Assembly (NCBI GenBank): GCA_017475035.1
Contig: JAFVGK010000189.1
Span: forward strand, 1-64,000
DNA from: Blautia sp.
GTDB taxonomy: Bacteria > Bacillota > Clostridia > Lachnospirales > Lachnospiraceae
DNA length: 64,000 nt
Direction: 5' to 3'
Shown piece by piece: positions 24,975 through 37,000 of the stretch. The notes under the pieces were generated by a model. It had not been told where the DNA came from. It saw only the letters and a list, made by a program, of their open reading frames with translations, and did not search any database. The first letter of the stretch is position 1, and every line of letters begins with the position of its first letter. Made by a program: the position numbers and the translations under genes.

Positions 24975-25119
24975 CTCAAAAATCCTCCTTCTTAAGCCTT
25001 TTTCTTATGTCCTTTATTTTTATTGATTTTGATGCCTGACTGCCAGATGCATCTTCCGGATTGTTTCGCACAGAGCGCTTTGGCAATCCGGACCGATACA
25101 GATTAATGTTCAAAAGGTA

Positions 25120-26595
25120 TTACAGTATCTCCGGAAATACCGGCTTCAGTGCCGGATAAATCTTTGTGTACTGCTGATATCTTTCCTCATACCTTGCCAC
25201 AATCTCAGGATCCGGCTCTACCGCATCCACTACCTTGACCAGCGCGTCACAGACTGCCTTCACACTCGGATAGGTGCCGTCCGCTACCATGGCCAGCATC
25301 GCGCCGCCCATGCCGGGGCCTTGTTCGGACTCCAGGATATCCAGACGGACATTCAGGATATTGGCAAACATCTTTTTCCACAACGGGCTCTTTGCGCCGC
25401 CGCCGCAGATCTTGCTCGCCTTAATCTCGATCCCCTGCGATCTGGCGATCTCCAGGCTGTCACGGATCGCGAAAGCGACGCCTTCCAGTACGGCCTGGGT
25501 CAGGTCTGCCCTGGTGGTATCCATCGTGATGCCGGTAAACGTGCCTCTGGCGTTGGTATCATTGATCGGGCTTCTTTCACCCATCAGATAGGGAAGGAAA
25601 TAAACATGGTTCCTGCCCAGCTTCTCATCGGTGATCGGCTCCTGCTCCGCGCCGTAATCCTTGGTCTGGAAGATATCCTCCATCAGCCACTTATTGCAGC
25701 TGGCTGCGGAGAGCATGCATGCCATCAGATGGTAATACCCGTCCGCATGGGCAAAGGAATGAAGGCCGTTTTTCTCATCCACGCCGAATTTCTCGCTGGA
25801 GATAAACAGGGTACCGCTGGTACCAAGGGAAAGGTTGCAGGCTCCCTCGCCCACCGTACCGGTGCCGACCGCTGCCGCGGCGTTGTCGCCGGCTCCTGCC
25901 GCAATCACACAGTCCTTGGAGATGCCGAGCTTTTCAGCCATCTCCGGCAGGATCCTGCCGACAGCTTCGTAGGATTCGAAAATCTTAGCCATCTGGCTTT
26001 CCTTCACGCCGACGATATCCAGCATTTCTTTTGACCAGCATTTTTTCTTTACGTCAAACAGAAGCATGCCGGATGCATCCGACACATCCGTGCAGTGTAC
26101 GCCGGAGAGACGGTAATTGATGAAATCCTTGGGGAGCATGATCTTTGCGATCTTTGCAAAAAGCTCCGGCTCGTTTTCCTTCATCCACAGAAGCTTCGGC
26201 GCGGTAAAACCGGCGAAAGCGATGTTTGCGGTATACTCGCTCAGCTTTTCCTTGCCGATCTCATTGTTCAGATAATCCACCTGCTTCGCGGTACGGCCGT
26301 CATTCCAAAGGATGGCGGGACGGATGACCTGATCCTGATCGTCCAGGACAACCAGTCCATGCATCTGGCCGCCTGCGCCAATGCCTGCGACCTGGCTCCC
26401 GTCATAGCCCTGCAGCAGCTCCGGAACGCCCTCCTCTACAGCCTTCATCCAATCCTCAGGATTCTGCTGGCTCCAGCCCGGATGAGGAAACTCCAGCGGA
26501 TACTCCTTGGAAACGATGTTCTTGATTTCACCCTTTTCATCCATCAGGAGAAACTTACAAGCACTCGTCCCTAAGTCAATGCCAATATAAAGCAT
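25120..26595 (-). CDS. xylB: Xylulokinase (FGGY family)
   Basis: Phosphorylates D-xylulose, or a similar ketose, at O5 for entry to the pentose phosphate pathway. The 491-residue protein has the phosphate loop YIGIDLGTSACKF, the xylulokinase stretch GAGGQMHGLV, the catalytic-base region GAGDNAAAAVGTG, and LPYLMGERSP. The start at 26595 with aaaggag upstream is preferred over 26640. It is the first gene of the minus-strand sugar operon; the gap of about 145 bp to the isomerase contains a weak inverted repeat (tccggattg and complement). A xylose isomerase is not present here, so the true sugar may differ. Confidence 0.88.
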   Translation of the reverse strand: MLYIGIDLGTSACKFLLMDEKGEIKNIVSKEYPLEFPHPGWSQQNPEDWMKAVEEGVPELLQGYDGSQVAGIGAGGQMHGLVVLDDQDQVIRPAILWNDGRTAKQVDYLNNEIGKEKLSEYTANIAFAGFTAPKLLWMKENEPELFAKIAKIMLPKDFINYRLSGVHCTDVSDASGMLLFDVKKKCWSKEMLDIVGVKESQMAKIFESYEAVGRILPEMAEKLGISKDCVIAAGAGDNAAAAVGTGTVGEGACNLSLGTSGTLFISSEKFGVDEKNGLHSFAHADGYYHLMACMLSAASCNKWLMEDIFQTKDYGAEQEPITDEKLGRNHVYFLPYLMGERSPINDTNARGTFTGITMDTTRADLTQAVLEGVAFAIRDSLEIARSQGIEIKASKICGGGAKSPLWKKMFANILNVRLDILESEQGPGMGGAMLAMVADGTYPSVKAVCDALVKVVDAVEPDPEIVARYEERYQQYTKIYPALKPVFPEIL

Positions 26596-26746
26596 AGCCT
26601 GCTCCTTTCTGAAACTCTTTTTCATATTCATATTTTCCAAACAGGAAGAAGATACAGTTTCTCTTTTATACAGTTTAACCCAAATAGTTCGTTTTGTCTA
26701 CATGAACTTTTATGGTTTTTACCCTGTCAAAATGCTGTTGACATTC

Positions 26747-28141
26747 CTAATCATAGATTCCTTTTCCCATACAGCACTGTTTAAATTTCCTGCCGCTGCC
26801 GCAAGGACAGGGATCATTCCTGCCGATCTTTTTCTTCTCCCGGACATAGGTTTCCATTCCTGTCGCCACCTGTGTCCCAAAGATCGCCTTCTTTTCCTCG
26901 GGATACGCCTTAAGGAACAGGCTTTCACTGTCGTCCCAGCTGGCAAGGGATCTGCCCAGATCCCGCAAAAGCTCTGATTTCTTAATTTCTGACTTTTTGT
27001 TATCTGACAGAAGTTCGAAAAAGCTCTCTGCGTTTTGATACATAAAAGGATATTCCTTCTCGACCATCGAGCGGTCGCTAAGTACCTGTTCCCGCTCTTT
27101 TAAAGCAAACAGCTGCGCCTCCCTGAACGCTTTTTTTGACAGTTTATCTTTCGCGTTCATTGCCACAATCAGGTTAATTGTATGTTCATTGAGTCTGTAA
27201 TCTGAATCCAGAATATGCGACAGCAGTTCCCAAACGTCCTGGTCCATTTCCCCATATAGTTTATAAATGCCCCTGCCTATAGCCGCCAAAGCAGTACTGA
27301 CCTCCCTGCTGATCTCTTCTTTCTTTCCTGTCGGTGAAGCGGCATCCATCAGCTGATAAGCGCAGTTATAACATGAGCCCTTCCAATTTTGCAAAATCCA
27401 GATATTAGAGGCGACAAAATCAGCAAATTCCGAGATTACCGGAATCAAGTCCTTTTGAGGAACAAACCTTGCCGTAGATCCGGTGACACGATACAGCCTG
27501 ACACCACTGTTGATATTTTCCCTGTTCCATCTTTTTGCCCTTCCCTGCAGACCTTCTGCAGCAGTTTGAAAGGCTCTTTCATAATATCTCCTCTCCTTGT
27601 TCAGTTCCGCATATTCACATAAAAACTCCAGAGAACGGTTTCCTGCCTGATAGGCCTTTTCGAAAGCGGCTACAGCTTTATTATTGTATCCGTTTTTATT
27701 ATTTGCCCGTCCCAGCTGCTCCAGATACCATTTATTATCAGGCTCTCGTTTTACCAGCTCCTCCGCATTTTTGATTGCCTTCCGATAATTACCGCAGGAG
27801 ATCTGCGCCAACACAAGCTGATATAGAAAGTATGTGGTTTGCGGAAACTGGTCATAGGCTTCCTGTGCTTTATCTCTCCAGGCTGCCGTTCGGTGATTTG
27901 CCCGTAAGGTTTCGATCTGCTCATAAAAAAGCTTTTGGAACCCCTCTTCCACAGGCGCAAAAGAAGCTTCTTCATCTTGCGGATCTGTCTGAGTGAGCTT
28001 TTCATAAGCATCACGGATTTTGCGGAAACCTTCCGGATCCTTTTCCGGCGTATGAAGACGGATCTGCCTGACATAAGCCCGTTTCAGTTCCTTTTCCGAA
28101 GCTCCCTTCTCAATTCCCAGTATCGCGTAATATTGCTCCAT
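26747..28141 (-). CDS. J-like domain, TPR and SEC-C protein of an accessory Hsp70 system
   Basis: A 464-residue protein in three parts. Residues 1-55 resemble a J domain ([31 protein letters not shown]), but the HPD tripeptide is replaced by HTPEKDP. Residues 85-250 are tetratricopeptide-like helical pairs ([19 protein letters not shown]). The C-terminus is a SEC-C zinc motif, [18 protein letters not shown], the module SecA uses to bind SecB or ribosomes. Following a GrpE-like and a DnaK-like gene, it is the likely co-chaperone. Without HPD it may bind the Hsp70 but not stimulate it in the usual way. Confidence 0.75.
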   Translation of the reverse strand: MEQYYAILGIEKGASEKELKRAYVRQIRLHTPEKDPEGFRKIRDAYEKLTQTDPQDEEASFAPVEEGFQKLFYEQIETLRANHRTAAWRDKAQEAYDQFPQTTYFLYQLVLAQISCGNYRKAIKNAEELVKREPDNKWYLEQLGRANNKNGYNNKAVAAFEKAYQAGNRSLEFLCEYAELNKERRYYERAFQTAAEGLQGRAKRWNRENINSGVRLYRVTGSTARFVPQKDLIPVISEFADFVASNIWILQNWKGSCYNCAYQLMDAASPTGKKEEISREVSTALAAIGRGIYKLYGEMDQDVWELLSHILDSDYRLNEHTINLIVAMNAKDKLSKKAFREAQLFALKEREQVLSDRSMVEKEYPFMYQNAESFFELLSDNKKSEIKKSELLRDLGRSLASWDDSESLFLKAYPEEKKAIFGTQVATGMETYVREKKKIGRNDPCPCGSGRKFKQCCMGKGIYD

Positions 28142-28359
28142 GATGACCCTTTCCTGATCGTACGTTGATCGAGTACAGTACCTCTTCTGTACAGCCTGCC
28201 CTTAGGATCTGTGCATAAATAACCTTTACATCCGGCGTGTCTAAATCCGCACGGGCTGCATTGCTGTCATTCGCCGCAGCCCGCCGCGGCTCCTTCCGTC
28301 GCCTTGCCTGGACGGATTTTATCCTGCACCATCTGTTTAGGTCGTTTTTGCACAGCTCC

Positions 28360-30237
28360 TTACGCATCTGTCTCCTCAATAAGATCCAGCATCATTAAAA
28401 TCGAGCGTTCACACATATCATAAACCGGAGTTGTTCCCAGGCAAATCGCTGCCTTCAAATTGTAAATTGCATCATTCAAAAGATGATGCTGTTCCCCTTT
28501 TGGATCCAGCTTTGACAATGTCCTTTCCGCTCTGCGGATCAACGCGCGATATGCAGATGCGTCCTTTTTTGACTTCCAGTCGGAAACATCCACCGGAGGT
28601 TCCTCCTCTTCATCTTCATCATCTCCCAGCTCATCCATATCAAAAACGTCTTTCATAAAGTCAGCGATATCATCTTCATCAAAATCATCATCAGCGCCAA
28701 ATACTGTATCTAAATAGTCCATCCAGCTATCCAGGTCACGGGAATATGGATTTATTTCCTTTTTCTTCTTCTGTTTCTTGACCTCAGACATATTAATCTG
28801 AATCGAAGCATTTTTTCCTGTGGAAACGATTGTCGCGGTAACGGAGAGCATGCCATTGAGGTCATAGGCAAAGTCTACCAGGATCTGCTCTTTTCCTGCG
28901 GCTTTTCTCGGGATGCCGGTGACCGTAAATTCCCCAAGGAAATTATTGTTCGTCGCGACAGAGCTTTCGCCCTGAAACACCTCAATAGCAGCTTGCGTCT
29001 GATTATCCGCCGCGGTGGTATAAATCTCATTTCTGGATGTCGGAATCGTTACGTTGCGGGGAATGATTACGCTCATGATATCATCGTCATTATATCCATC
29101 CACCACGCGGACTCCCAGAGTATAGGGATTGACATCGGTAATGATCAGCCCCTCTGCAGCATCAATTCTTCCATCAATGATTGCGGCCTGCACAGCCGCG
29201 CCTTCCGCCACGGCATAGTCCGGGTTTACTGCCTCTGCCGGCTTTTGATGAAGGAAAGCTTCGATATCCTTCGCGACCATAGGCATCCTGGTGGAACCGC
29301 CTACGAGAATGATCTTATCAATCTGATCTTGTGTAAGACCGGAATCCTGCAGTACTACTTCTATCGGATGATGCGTACGTTCAATCAGCTCTTTCGTCAG
29401 GTTTTCAAACATCTCCCTCGTGATGGTTTCCTCCATTGCCAGAGGCGTTTTGCCCTTTTTTGCGATCATCGGAATCAGGATCTGATAAGAATCCTGCGTA
29501 GAAAGAGCCATCTTGCAGCTTTCCGCCTCCGCTTTAAGCTTCATCATCGCGTAATGGTCAGAGGCAAGATCGACACTGTTTTTCCGTTGAAATTGCCGGA
29601 TAAGATAATCCATGAGCTTCTCATCAAAATCCTTGCCTCCAAGCTGATTGTCCCCGCTGCTCGCCTTAACCTCGAGTACTCCCTCAAACATCTCAAGGAG
29701 CGTAACATCAAAGGTTCCGCCTCCAAGATCATACACCAGGATATGGCTTTCCTCGTCCATGTGATCCAGTCCATAGCTTAAAGCGGCTGCCGTCGGCTCA
29801 TTCAGAATCCGGTCCACCTCAAAACCGGCTTTCCTTCCGGCCTGGACTGTTTCCTGTCTTTGGATATCATTAAAATAAGCCGGCACGGAAATAACGGCAC
29901 GAGTTACTTTCTCACCTAAAGCTTTGGACACATATTTCCTGACATGCCTCAACAGCTTTGCCGAAAGATCCTGGGCGGTATAATCCTTTCCGTCAACAGT
30001 GATCTTCTCTCCTGTCCCGATCTTCCGTTTGACTTCCATGGCTGTTTTTTCCGGATACAAAAGAGCCTGTGCTTTCGCATCCTCTCCGATTATCCATTTT
30101 CCGTCCGGATTAATTCCGAGAACAGAAGGTGTAATGACATTTCCGGAAAAATTCACGATCATCTCGGTATGGCCGTCTACATAGACAGCAGCTTCAGTTG
30201 TGGAAGTGCCTAAATCGATTCCGATTACTGCAGCCAT
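28360..30237 (-). CDS. DnaK-like Hsp70 paralogue
   Basis: A 625-residue Hsp70-family ATPase. The nucleotide-binding domain is well conserved (GIDLGTSTTEAAVY, VISVPAYFNDIQRQET, LVYDLGGGTFDVTLLE, IILVGGSTRMP). The substrate-binding beta domain is present (NPYTLGVRVVDG, TIPTSRNEIYTTAADNQTQA). The lid is replaced by a lysine-rich stretch, a very acidic linker (DDDFDEDDIADFM, then GDDEDEEEEPP), and a short helical tail. It differs from housekeeping DnaK, whose conserved EEVD/KK-type tail and CIRCE control are absent. It is flanked by GrpE-like and J-like genes, forming a self-contained chaperone set. Confidence 0.85.
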   Translation of the reverse strand: MAAVIGIDLGTSTTEAAVYVDGHTEMIVNFSGNVITPSVLGINPDGKWIIGEDAKAQALLYPEKTAMEVKRKIGTGEKITVDGKDYTAQDLSAKLLRHVRKYVSKALGEKVTRAVISVPAYFNDIQRQETVQAGRKAGFEVDRILNEPTAAALSYGLDHMDEESHILVYDLGGGTFDVTLLEMFEGVLEVKASSGDNQLGGKDFDEKLMDYLIRQFQRKNSVDLASDHYAMMKLKAEAESCKMALSTQDSYQILIPMIAKKGKTPLAMEETITREMFENLTKELIERTHHPIEVVLQDSGLTQDQIDKIILVGGSTRMPMVAKDIEAFLHQKPAEAVNPDYAVAEGAAVQAAIIDGRIDAAEGLIITDVNPYTLGVRVVDGYNDDDIMSVIIPRNVTIPTSRNEIYTTAADNQTQAAIEVFQGESSVATNNNFLGEFTVTGIPRKAAGKEQILVDFAYDLNGMLSVTATIVSTGKNASIQINMSEVKKQKKKKEINPYSRDLDSWMDYLDTVFGADDDFDEDDIADFMKDVFDMDELGDDEDEEEEPPVDVSDWKSKKDASAYRALIRRAERTLSKLDPKGEQHHLLNDAIYNLKAAICLGTTPVYDMCERSILMMLDLIEETDA

Positions 30238-30251
30238 GGTATTCCTCCTTT

Positions 30252-30914
30252 TTACATGTGCCTGTATGCGGCTACCTTTGCTTTACAATATACCTCTCCC
30301 AGATAAATAAATCCGGTTTCATAAACCCTGGCCACCGTCGCCTGCTGACCCGGATCATCCGTCGGGACAATTTCCATCACCTCATGTGCTTTCAGATCAA
30401 TGGCTTCCCCCTCCCGTCCGATCAAAGAAATGCCGGCCTGCCGCCGTACAGCTTCCGTTTTCTGAATGATCAGCTGAAACTGCCTCGCCCAGCCGTCTTC
30501 TTTGTCAAGCATCTGGCCTAACTGGTCCAGTTGAAGCTGATAAGTATGCGCCAGGGTTAACAGTCTTTGTTCTCTGGCCTTTGCTTCATCCAGCTGCTGC
30601 TTCTTCTCATTCTGTAAAACCGCTTCATAGGCTGTCTGAAAAGAAGCAATGATCTTGTCTGCTTCTGCCGATTTTTCGTCCCAGATGTCCAGCATATCCT
30701 CAATTGCCATATCATGACGGTTCTGTTTCTCAGACAGCTTTGACATCTCCTCCAGAATTTTATCCGCGGCAGCAGAAGATGAGGCTTCCAGTTCTTTTAA
30801 AGCTGTCGGGAGCGATTCTCCTGAGTTTTTTTCCTCTGATAACTTCTCTGTAATGTCACGCAGCCTCTGATCCAGGCTGCCTAACAAATCTATAATTTTT
30901 TTTCGTAAAAACAT
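30252..30914 (-). CDS. GrpE-like nucleotide exchange factor with long coiled coil
   Basis: A 220-residue protein. Residues 10-140 are coiled coil rich in E, K, Q and A. Residues 165-218 (DLKAHEVMEIVPTDDPGQQA, then ETGFIYLGEVYCKAKVAAY) fit the GrpE beta domain, whose histidine/glutamate start and glycine-rich end are recognisable. It would release ADP from the DnaK-like protein encoded 14 bp downstream. No CIRCE box or other heat-shock operator was seen in the 100 bp upstream. Confidence 0.65.
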   Translation of the reverse strand: MFLRKKIIDLLGSLDQRLRDITEKLSEEKNSGESLPTALKELEASSSAAADKILEEMSKLSEKQNRHDMAIEDMLDIWDEKSAEADKIIASFQTAYEAVLQNEKKQQLDEAKAREQRLLTLAHTYQLQLDQLGQMLDKEDGWARQFQLIIQKTEAVRRQAGISLIGREGEAIDLKAHEVMEIVPTDDPGQQATVARVYETGFIYLGEVYCKAKVAAYRHM

Positions 30915-31015
30915 TTCTATTCCTCGTCTTCGTTATACTCATGAACGCAATGAACTGCCGTTTCCCCGCCATCCCGCAAAATACAAACCCGCTCAGCCCC
31001 CGCTTTCTCTCTGCG

Positions 31016-31058
31016 ATAAAAACCGGGTTCTCTTTTATGGTAAAAGGAGAACCCGGTA
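31016..31058 (-). terminator. Terminator of the 2451-residue surface protein gene
   Basis: A stem of 15-16 bp (accgggttctc with its complement, tgg-type loop) is followed on the minus strand by gguuuuu-type sequence. Confidence 0.8.
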
Positions 31059-31096
31059 GATCAATTATTTTTTCACGTCTCAGGCTTTGACCTTCA

Positions 31097-34000
31097 TCAT
31101 CTGACTTTACGTTTCTTCCTGCAAACGATCTCTGCCGTCACGATTGCGCTCAGGCCAAGAAGCCACAGATACAAAGCGGTCGGGCTGTCGTCCGCCGTCC
31201 GGACCGCCTCGGCTGGTACAGCCTGTTGCTGCAGTTGCTGCTGGCTCTGGGTCGTTGTGGTGGTATTTGTCGTTGTGTTCACCGTTGTTGTTCCTCCGGT
31301 CGTTCCTGTAGTCCTGTAGGTATATACTGTTCCGTCACCCGGCAGGTAGTAAGTCGTCGGGGTTACGGAAATGACGAACGGAGTCGGCGTGACCGTCACG
31401 GTAATCGGGGTAGGCGTCACAGTAACGGTAATCGGAGTAGGCGTTACTGTAATTGGCGTCGGCGTCACTGTCGTATCGATCGGCGTTGGTGTCGGTGTTG
31501 TCATCTCGATCGGAGTCGGCGTCGGCGTATCCGGACCAGGAGCTTCCGTCGGCGTCGGTGAAACAGTGATGATCGGCGGCTCGCCAGTCATCTGATTGGT
31601 GATCACCACGACCTGCGTCTCGGTATCATCCAGCGAAACGGTCACAACGCCATCGTTTGAGATAGAAGGAATATAAGCGTCCTCCTCTGCATCTTCCGGC
31701 AGCATTTCAAAGATATAGAAGGTCAGCTCCGGTTCTTCCGGCGTCAGGTACACAGGGAATTCCACATAAGCGGATGAATTCCCGTTCATTTCCAGCATCA
31801 CTTCCGCATCAGGAACATAATCCACCGCAAACTCTTCCATATCCTCGTCCATATACAATTCTGCGGCAAAGGTATCATCCACTCCCACAGGATTGCCGTT
31901 CACGTCCACGACAAGTTTTTCGATCCTCAGCCTTCCCTCAAAGTAATACCCATACGGCCATTCGTGATAGGTGTTTGTAAACTCTACAAACGCCGTATCT
32001 CCCTCCTTTACGGTAATCACATGGCGTCCATCATAGAGGTCTGTGGTATACTCATCGCTGGTCACAAACACCCCGTCTTCATCTGTCTCCGCCAGATAAT
32101 AGGTGCCCGGAGTAATATTCGTAAAGGTTGCGCTTGCTGTAGACGCATGTTCATAAGTCATCTCCAGGATCGGAGTATCTACCGACTTTGCGCCTACCGC
32201 CGCTGTAGCCGCAAGCTCTTCATAATCCTCGTCCATAAAGAGCGAGACATAGGCTGTCTCATCAATGGCTGACATCGGTGAGCCATCATCCGCCCAGATC
32301 AGGTTTCTGGTCACATGAAGCGTCGCCTTATCAGAGGCAGGCGGCATCGTCGGTTCCGGCGTATTGGTCGGCGTCGCGGTTGGGGTTATGGTTGGCGTCA
32401 CATTCTCATCATAAGCGAGAGATTTAAAGGTTGTCGGGATATGCCCTTCTGTCTCAGTGATGATCCACTTGCTGCCGTTCCAGGTATAGAGACGGAAGAA
32501 AACGTACATCGTAAACTCTCCGTCACGATTCAGACCGTTCTTGACACCGATCTTCCAGTTCCCTTCTTTTTGATCTTCTGTCGGTTTTTCTCTCATGGAC
32601 CAGTAGGCAGGTACCCATCTGCCGTCCCCGACGACAAGAGGTGAGTACTTGTCCGCAGCGCTCACTCCATGTGCCTCGAAAGGATGGTACACGCCCGGGC
32701 GGAATTCCAGCGGCTCCTCCAGACCGGTTACGGTACAGTCGGTAACCGGGGGGATATATGCGGCACGTACGCTTGGGGTAACTGTCGGCGATGGCGTTGC
32801 CGTCGGTGATACCGTAACTGTCGGGCTTACCGTCGGCGATATCGTAACTGCAGGCGCTGCCGTCGGCGTCACTGTCGCGCGCGGTGAAGGCGTCGGCGTT
32901 TTCGTTACCGTCACGACAGGAGTCGGCGTTTTCGTCGGCAGAATCGGCGTCGCTGTAGGCACAGGGGTGAATGTCGGCGTCGGAGTGACGACCCGCTGCC
33001 TGTAAACGACATAACCGCCGTCAGCTGTATTAAAGCTCCACTGAGAAATATCAAAGCCATCCACTGCCAGAGAATCTCTGTCAAGCGTCAGTTGAGTATA
33101 GGAAGTATTGTAAGAAACCGGAACGTCCTTAAAGACCCCTGTGTAATCTCCTTCCTTTGTCAGCTTCAGCTCTATGATCTCATCTTCCCGGCTGCGCCAG
33201 GTCTCCGGTTCTGAATTCGTATTCTGACCGGCTTCATGATTATATCCATACACTCTGCCCTGTAATTTCACCGTCACCTGATCCGGGAGGATACTCTTAT
33301 CCGTAATATCATTTCCTGCCGTATCCCGCCATACCGCGCGGAACGGGAACTCGATCAGCCTGTCCCGGTATACGCGGATCAGAAGAGGCCTCTGAGGTGT
33401 ACCGAAATTGCGATAATCTCCTGAACAGAGATGGAAGCCTCTCATCGGTTCTTCATTCGTTCCATAAGTAACTCTGGCGTCCTCGTCATCCCAGAATACC
33501 AGGTCCGGAATGCTTCCAACCCATCCGTCACTCTTTTTCAGCTGAATGGAAAGAGGATTTCCATTGCTGTCCTTCAAATCCAGATAACTTTGATTGCCGT
33601 TTTTATACGTGTACGCGGAAAGATATACCGTCGCCGTATCCGGGATGAAATCCTCCTGCCCTGTCAGTTCTTTTCCTTCTTCGTCATACCAGAGCTGTCT
33701 GATGACCAGCGTCCCGGTTCTTCTCAGATTATCAATCTGGATCTGAATCTGATTCCCTGAACCGGAACGGCTGATCTGTGAAAACATAAACGGATCCTGA
33801 TTCTCTTCTTTGAACTTATAGAAGATATTGTCGCCATTAGCCCTTTTGGCCGGCAGACGGCTGATCTCGCCCACCCAGCCGGCCGGATCCTTCCCGGACA
33901 GGCTGATGATATAGGGATCCCCGTTCCGATCTGTACTTTCTGTATAATCATCGGCCTGCTCACTATGGTAATTATCCGGAGAATTATATTCCGTCAGAAT

Positions 34001-37000
34001 CAATTGTACATTCTTCGGCAGATCCTTGTTTGCCCGGATATTCCGTCCGTCGTACTCCCACCAGGCAAGGTGAGCCTTAACCGTCCGATAATCCGCCCGG
34101 AATACCACCCGGAGAGGGTGATTCTCATCATATTTGTTTTTTGAACCTATATATTCATAGATGCGCTGGGAAGTATAGGTCACAAGGCTGTTATTTCCAC
34201 GGTACGCGGCAGAACAGGCCGGAAGCTCAAGCCAGAAGCCGCCGGTCCATCGAATATCATGGATCGTCCCTTTCCAGCTGTCGGAAGCTGTGACTGTCAG
34301 ATCTTCAATGCGGCTCGGGACAATCCTGTCAAGCTTTACCTGAGCCGGCAGCTCCGGCCAGTCCTCTTCCAGTTCTATCCCGTTTTCATCAACGAACACA
34401 ACCTGAACCGGGATGTCGAAGGTTTGCTTCCGGATTGTGATTTTCGTACTGTGTGTCAGGCCATCCGCCTTATCCTCATACGTCACGGAATAATCAGATG
34501 AATTATATACATTATTTGCCGAAACATTCGCGAGACGGAAATAATACACATAATTCGCGTAAGAATCTGCCGCCTGTAAGCGGTTTACCGTCTCCGCCCA
34601 GTTCTTTGACTTCGCGGCAAAAACGGTTTGTGTGCCGGAAACACTTCCCCCGTTTTCATACTTTGCCTGCAGAATAAGCTCCAGCCGGTCCGGAAGTTCT
34701 TCCTCCGGCATCACATTTCCTTTACTGTCCAGCCAGGTGACCGTAACCGCGGCCGTCACGTTATCATCCTGCGTATATGCCGGCATCGGGGTCGGGGTCG
34801 GTGTCGGCGTCACGGTTGACTGCGCAGCAGGCGTCGGCGTCGCGGTCGGCAGCGGTGTGGGAGTGGCAGCCGGCGTATCTCTCACATAGGTCACGATAAA
34901 TCCCTGTCCGTCCGATGTCCTCTCATAGCTTCCGGTAAAGCCCTCGATCCTCTCCAGCTCCAAAGCAGGGATCACATCTGAGGGAGCGGGTATATACCCC
35001 TGTCTGTCGAGATCCACATAAACCATCTCGCCGATCTCATTTATATAAATCTTCTGGGAGGTCACATTACCATCCGCGTCCGTCTCTGCTACCGCCAGAA
35101 AAACTCGCGCGGTACCCGGGGACTGGGTTCGCAGCGGACTCCCATCCATTTCCACAAAGCGCAGGGTAACCGGAATCCTGCGGACCGCGTTTTTCGTATT
35201 ATAGATGGTAACCTTCTGTGTCAGCCCGCTCATGTCGGATCCGTAAGTCGTCGTATATCCCAGCTGCATTTCCTCGGTGAGCTGATATGTAATCGCCGTA
35301 CCTTCGTCATCTGCCTGTAAAAGGCTGTCAAGGGAAGCCTTCCAGCCGGTTGCGGCATTTGCCGTAATCTTTACGAGGCTCCCGTCTGCATTTAAAACAT
35401 CCTCAAAGCCGCCGTTTCCCACCTTTTTCTGCAGGATAAACACAGCCTCTTTATCCGCAACTTCAGCCTCCGGCACAGCCGTCTTGCCGTCAGATTCGTA
35501 CCAGATCTTCTCTGCCTCTATGCGCAGACGGTCGTAACGATACGTAATCGTTGTCACCCCGTCCTCCTGTTTTTGGGAGACAAACGCATAGCCTTCGGCA
35601 AGACCCTGTGTGACGGTAAGGGTTACCGGATAATAATATTCATTTTCTGCAGGAATCCCGTCCACGACAGTTTTCCAGCCTGATGCAGCATCCATCGTGA
35701 CATCCCAGGACTTACCTGCCATGGCGTTTCCGTTCACATAAGCCTGAATATGCGCGGTCACGCTCTGAGGAAGCTCTTTTGTCGTCGGCGTAGTTCCGTC
35801 CGCTTCTACCCAGTTGATCTGAACCGTATGCTGCACGGGTTTTTTCACATTCCTGGTGTAGGTAACAACAAAACCGCCGTTGCCGTCCTCTTCGATGGCT
35901 GCCGTAAAGTCCTCGAACTCCTCCGGCTCTACTGTGAATACCGTGCCCGGCTCTCTCACGGGCACATCCTTAAACGTATTTCTCCAGCTCTCAGAACTCC
36001 GGATCGTCGCCCGGAACTCTTTCTCTGCGTCATCCTTCACAGGAAGATAGGATAGCTGCCCTTCTCCCCGGATCGCGTACAGCAAAGCCACGGATACACC
36101 CTGCACCGGGATCAGGGAAGAGCGCAGGGATTCGCCGTTCGTATTCACCCATTTTATCTGAACCGGGATATCCGTCTCATTTCTGCGGTTCCGCAGAATG
36201 AAGGATATTTCGCCGTCACCCACAGTCTTTTCGACTGTCCAGCCGTAATCCTCGACCTTATCCTGCTCCAGTGTATATTCCATGCCGGCTGCAGGAGCGG
36301 GAACCGAATAGATCTTTCTCCTCCAATAAAAAGATTCAAACTCACCGTGATCATTATACTGTGAATCATAAAAAATCGAAAATTTCTCGTTCCCGCTGAC
36401 CGGCACCGCCTCCCAGTCCTCATCTCCCTCCGTGCCCTGCATCAGCGAAGCATAGACGGTGCTTGCAGGTCTCGTTTTTTTAATCTGCGTTCCTTCCGCA
36501 TCCTCCCAGATCACCTCGACATTGAGAAGGATCCTGGTACGGGTGCAGACCACCGTAACTCCATCGGTCAGAAGCTTCTCCGGCTCGACCGGCAAAACCT
36601 CGACCGTGTAGTCGCTTCTTGATCTTCTGCTTAGCGACAGACTGGTCTCTATCATGACTGAGGAGAGATTTTCCGGGTCTGCCTGTACCACGGAAAACTG
36701 CCCTTCCGAACCGGTGGAAGATGAAAACGTAAACGATTTCGTCTTCAGATTCTCCTCGGAGGTACCCGTTTTTAAATCCACTCTGACAGAATAAAAATTA
36801 TATTCATAGAAATCAGACGGCTCACTGATCTCATTTCCCTTCTCATCCACCCATTTCATATGGACGGGAACATTGATCGCGGTATTGGTAAAGACAAACG
36901 TACCGTCGTCGTCTTTTTCACTCGTACAGGTATAGCCGGGAATCGGATCCTGCTTCACGACAAAAACCGTTCCCGGTTCATCAACCGGAATATCCGTGAT

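Noticed and set aside
28110-28379. Small minus-strand frame between the DnaK-like and J-like genes
   Set aside because: It overlaps both neighbours, lacks a ribosome binding site and looks like no family. The 218-bp gap holds only a GC-rich inverted repeat.
30915-31015. CIRCE heat-shock operator before the GrpE-like gene
   Set aside because: No ttagcactc inverted repeat is present.
31226-31595. Plus-strand frames opposite the C-terminus of surface protein 1
   Set aside because: They mirror Thr/Pro-rich codons of the minus-strand gene and lack start signals.
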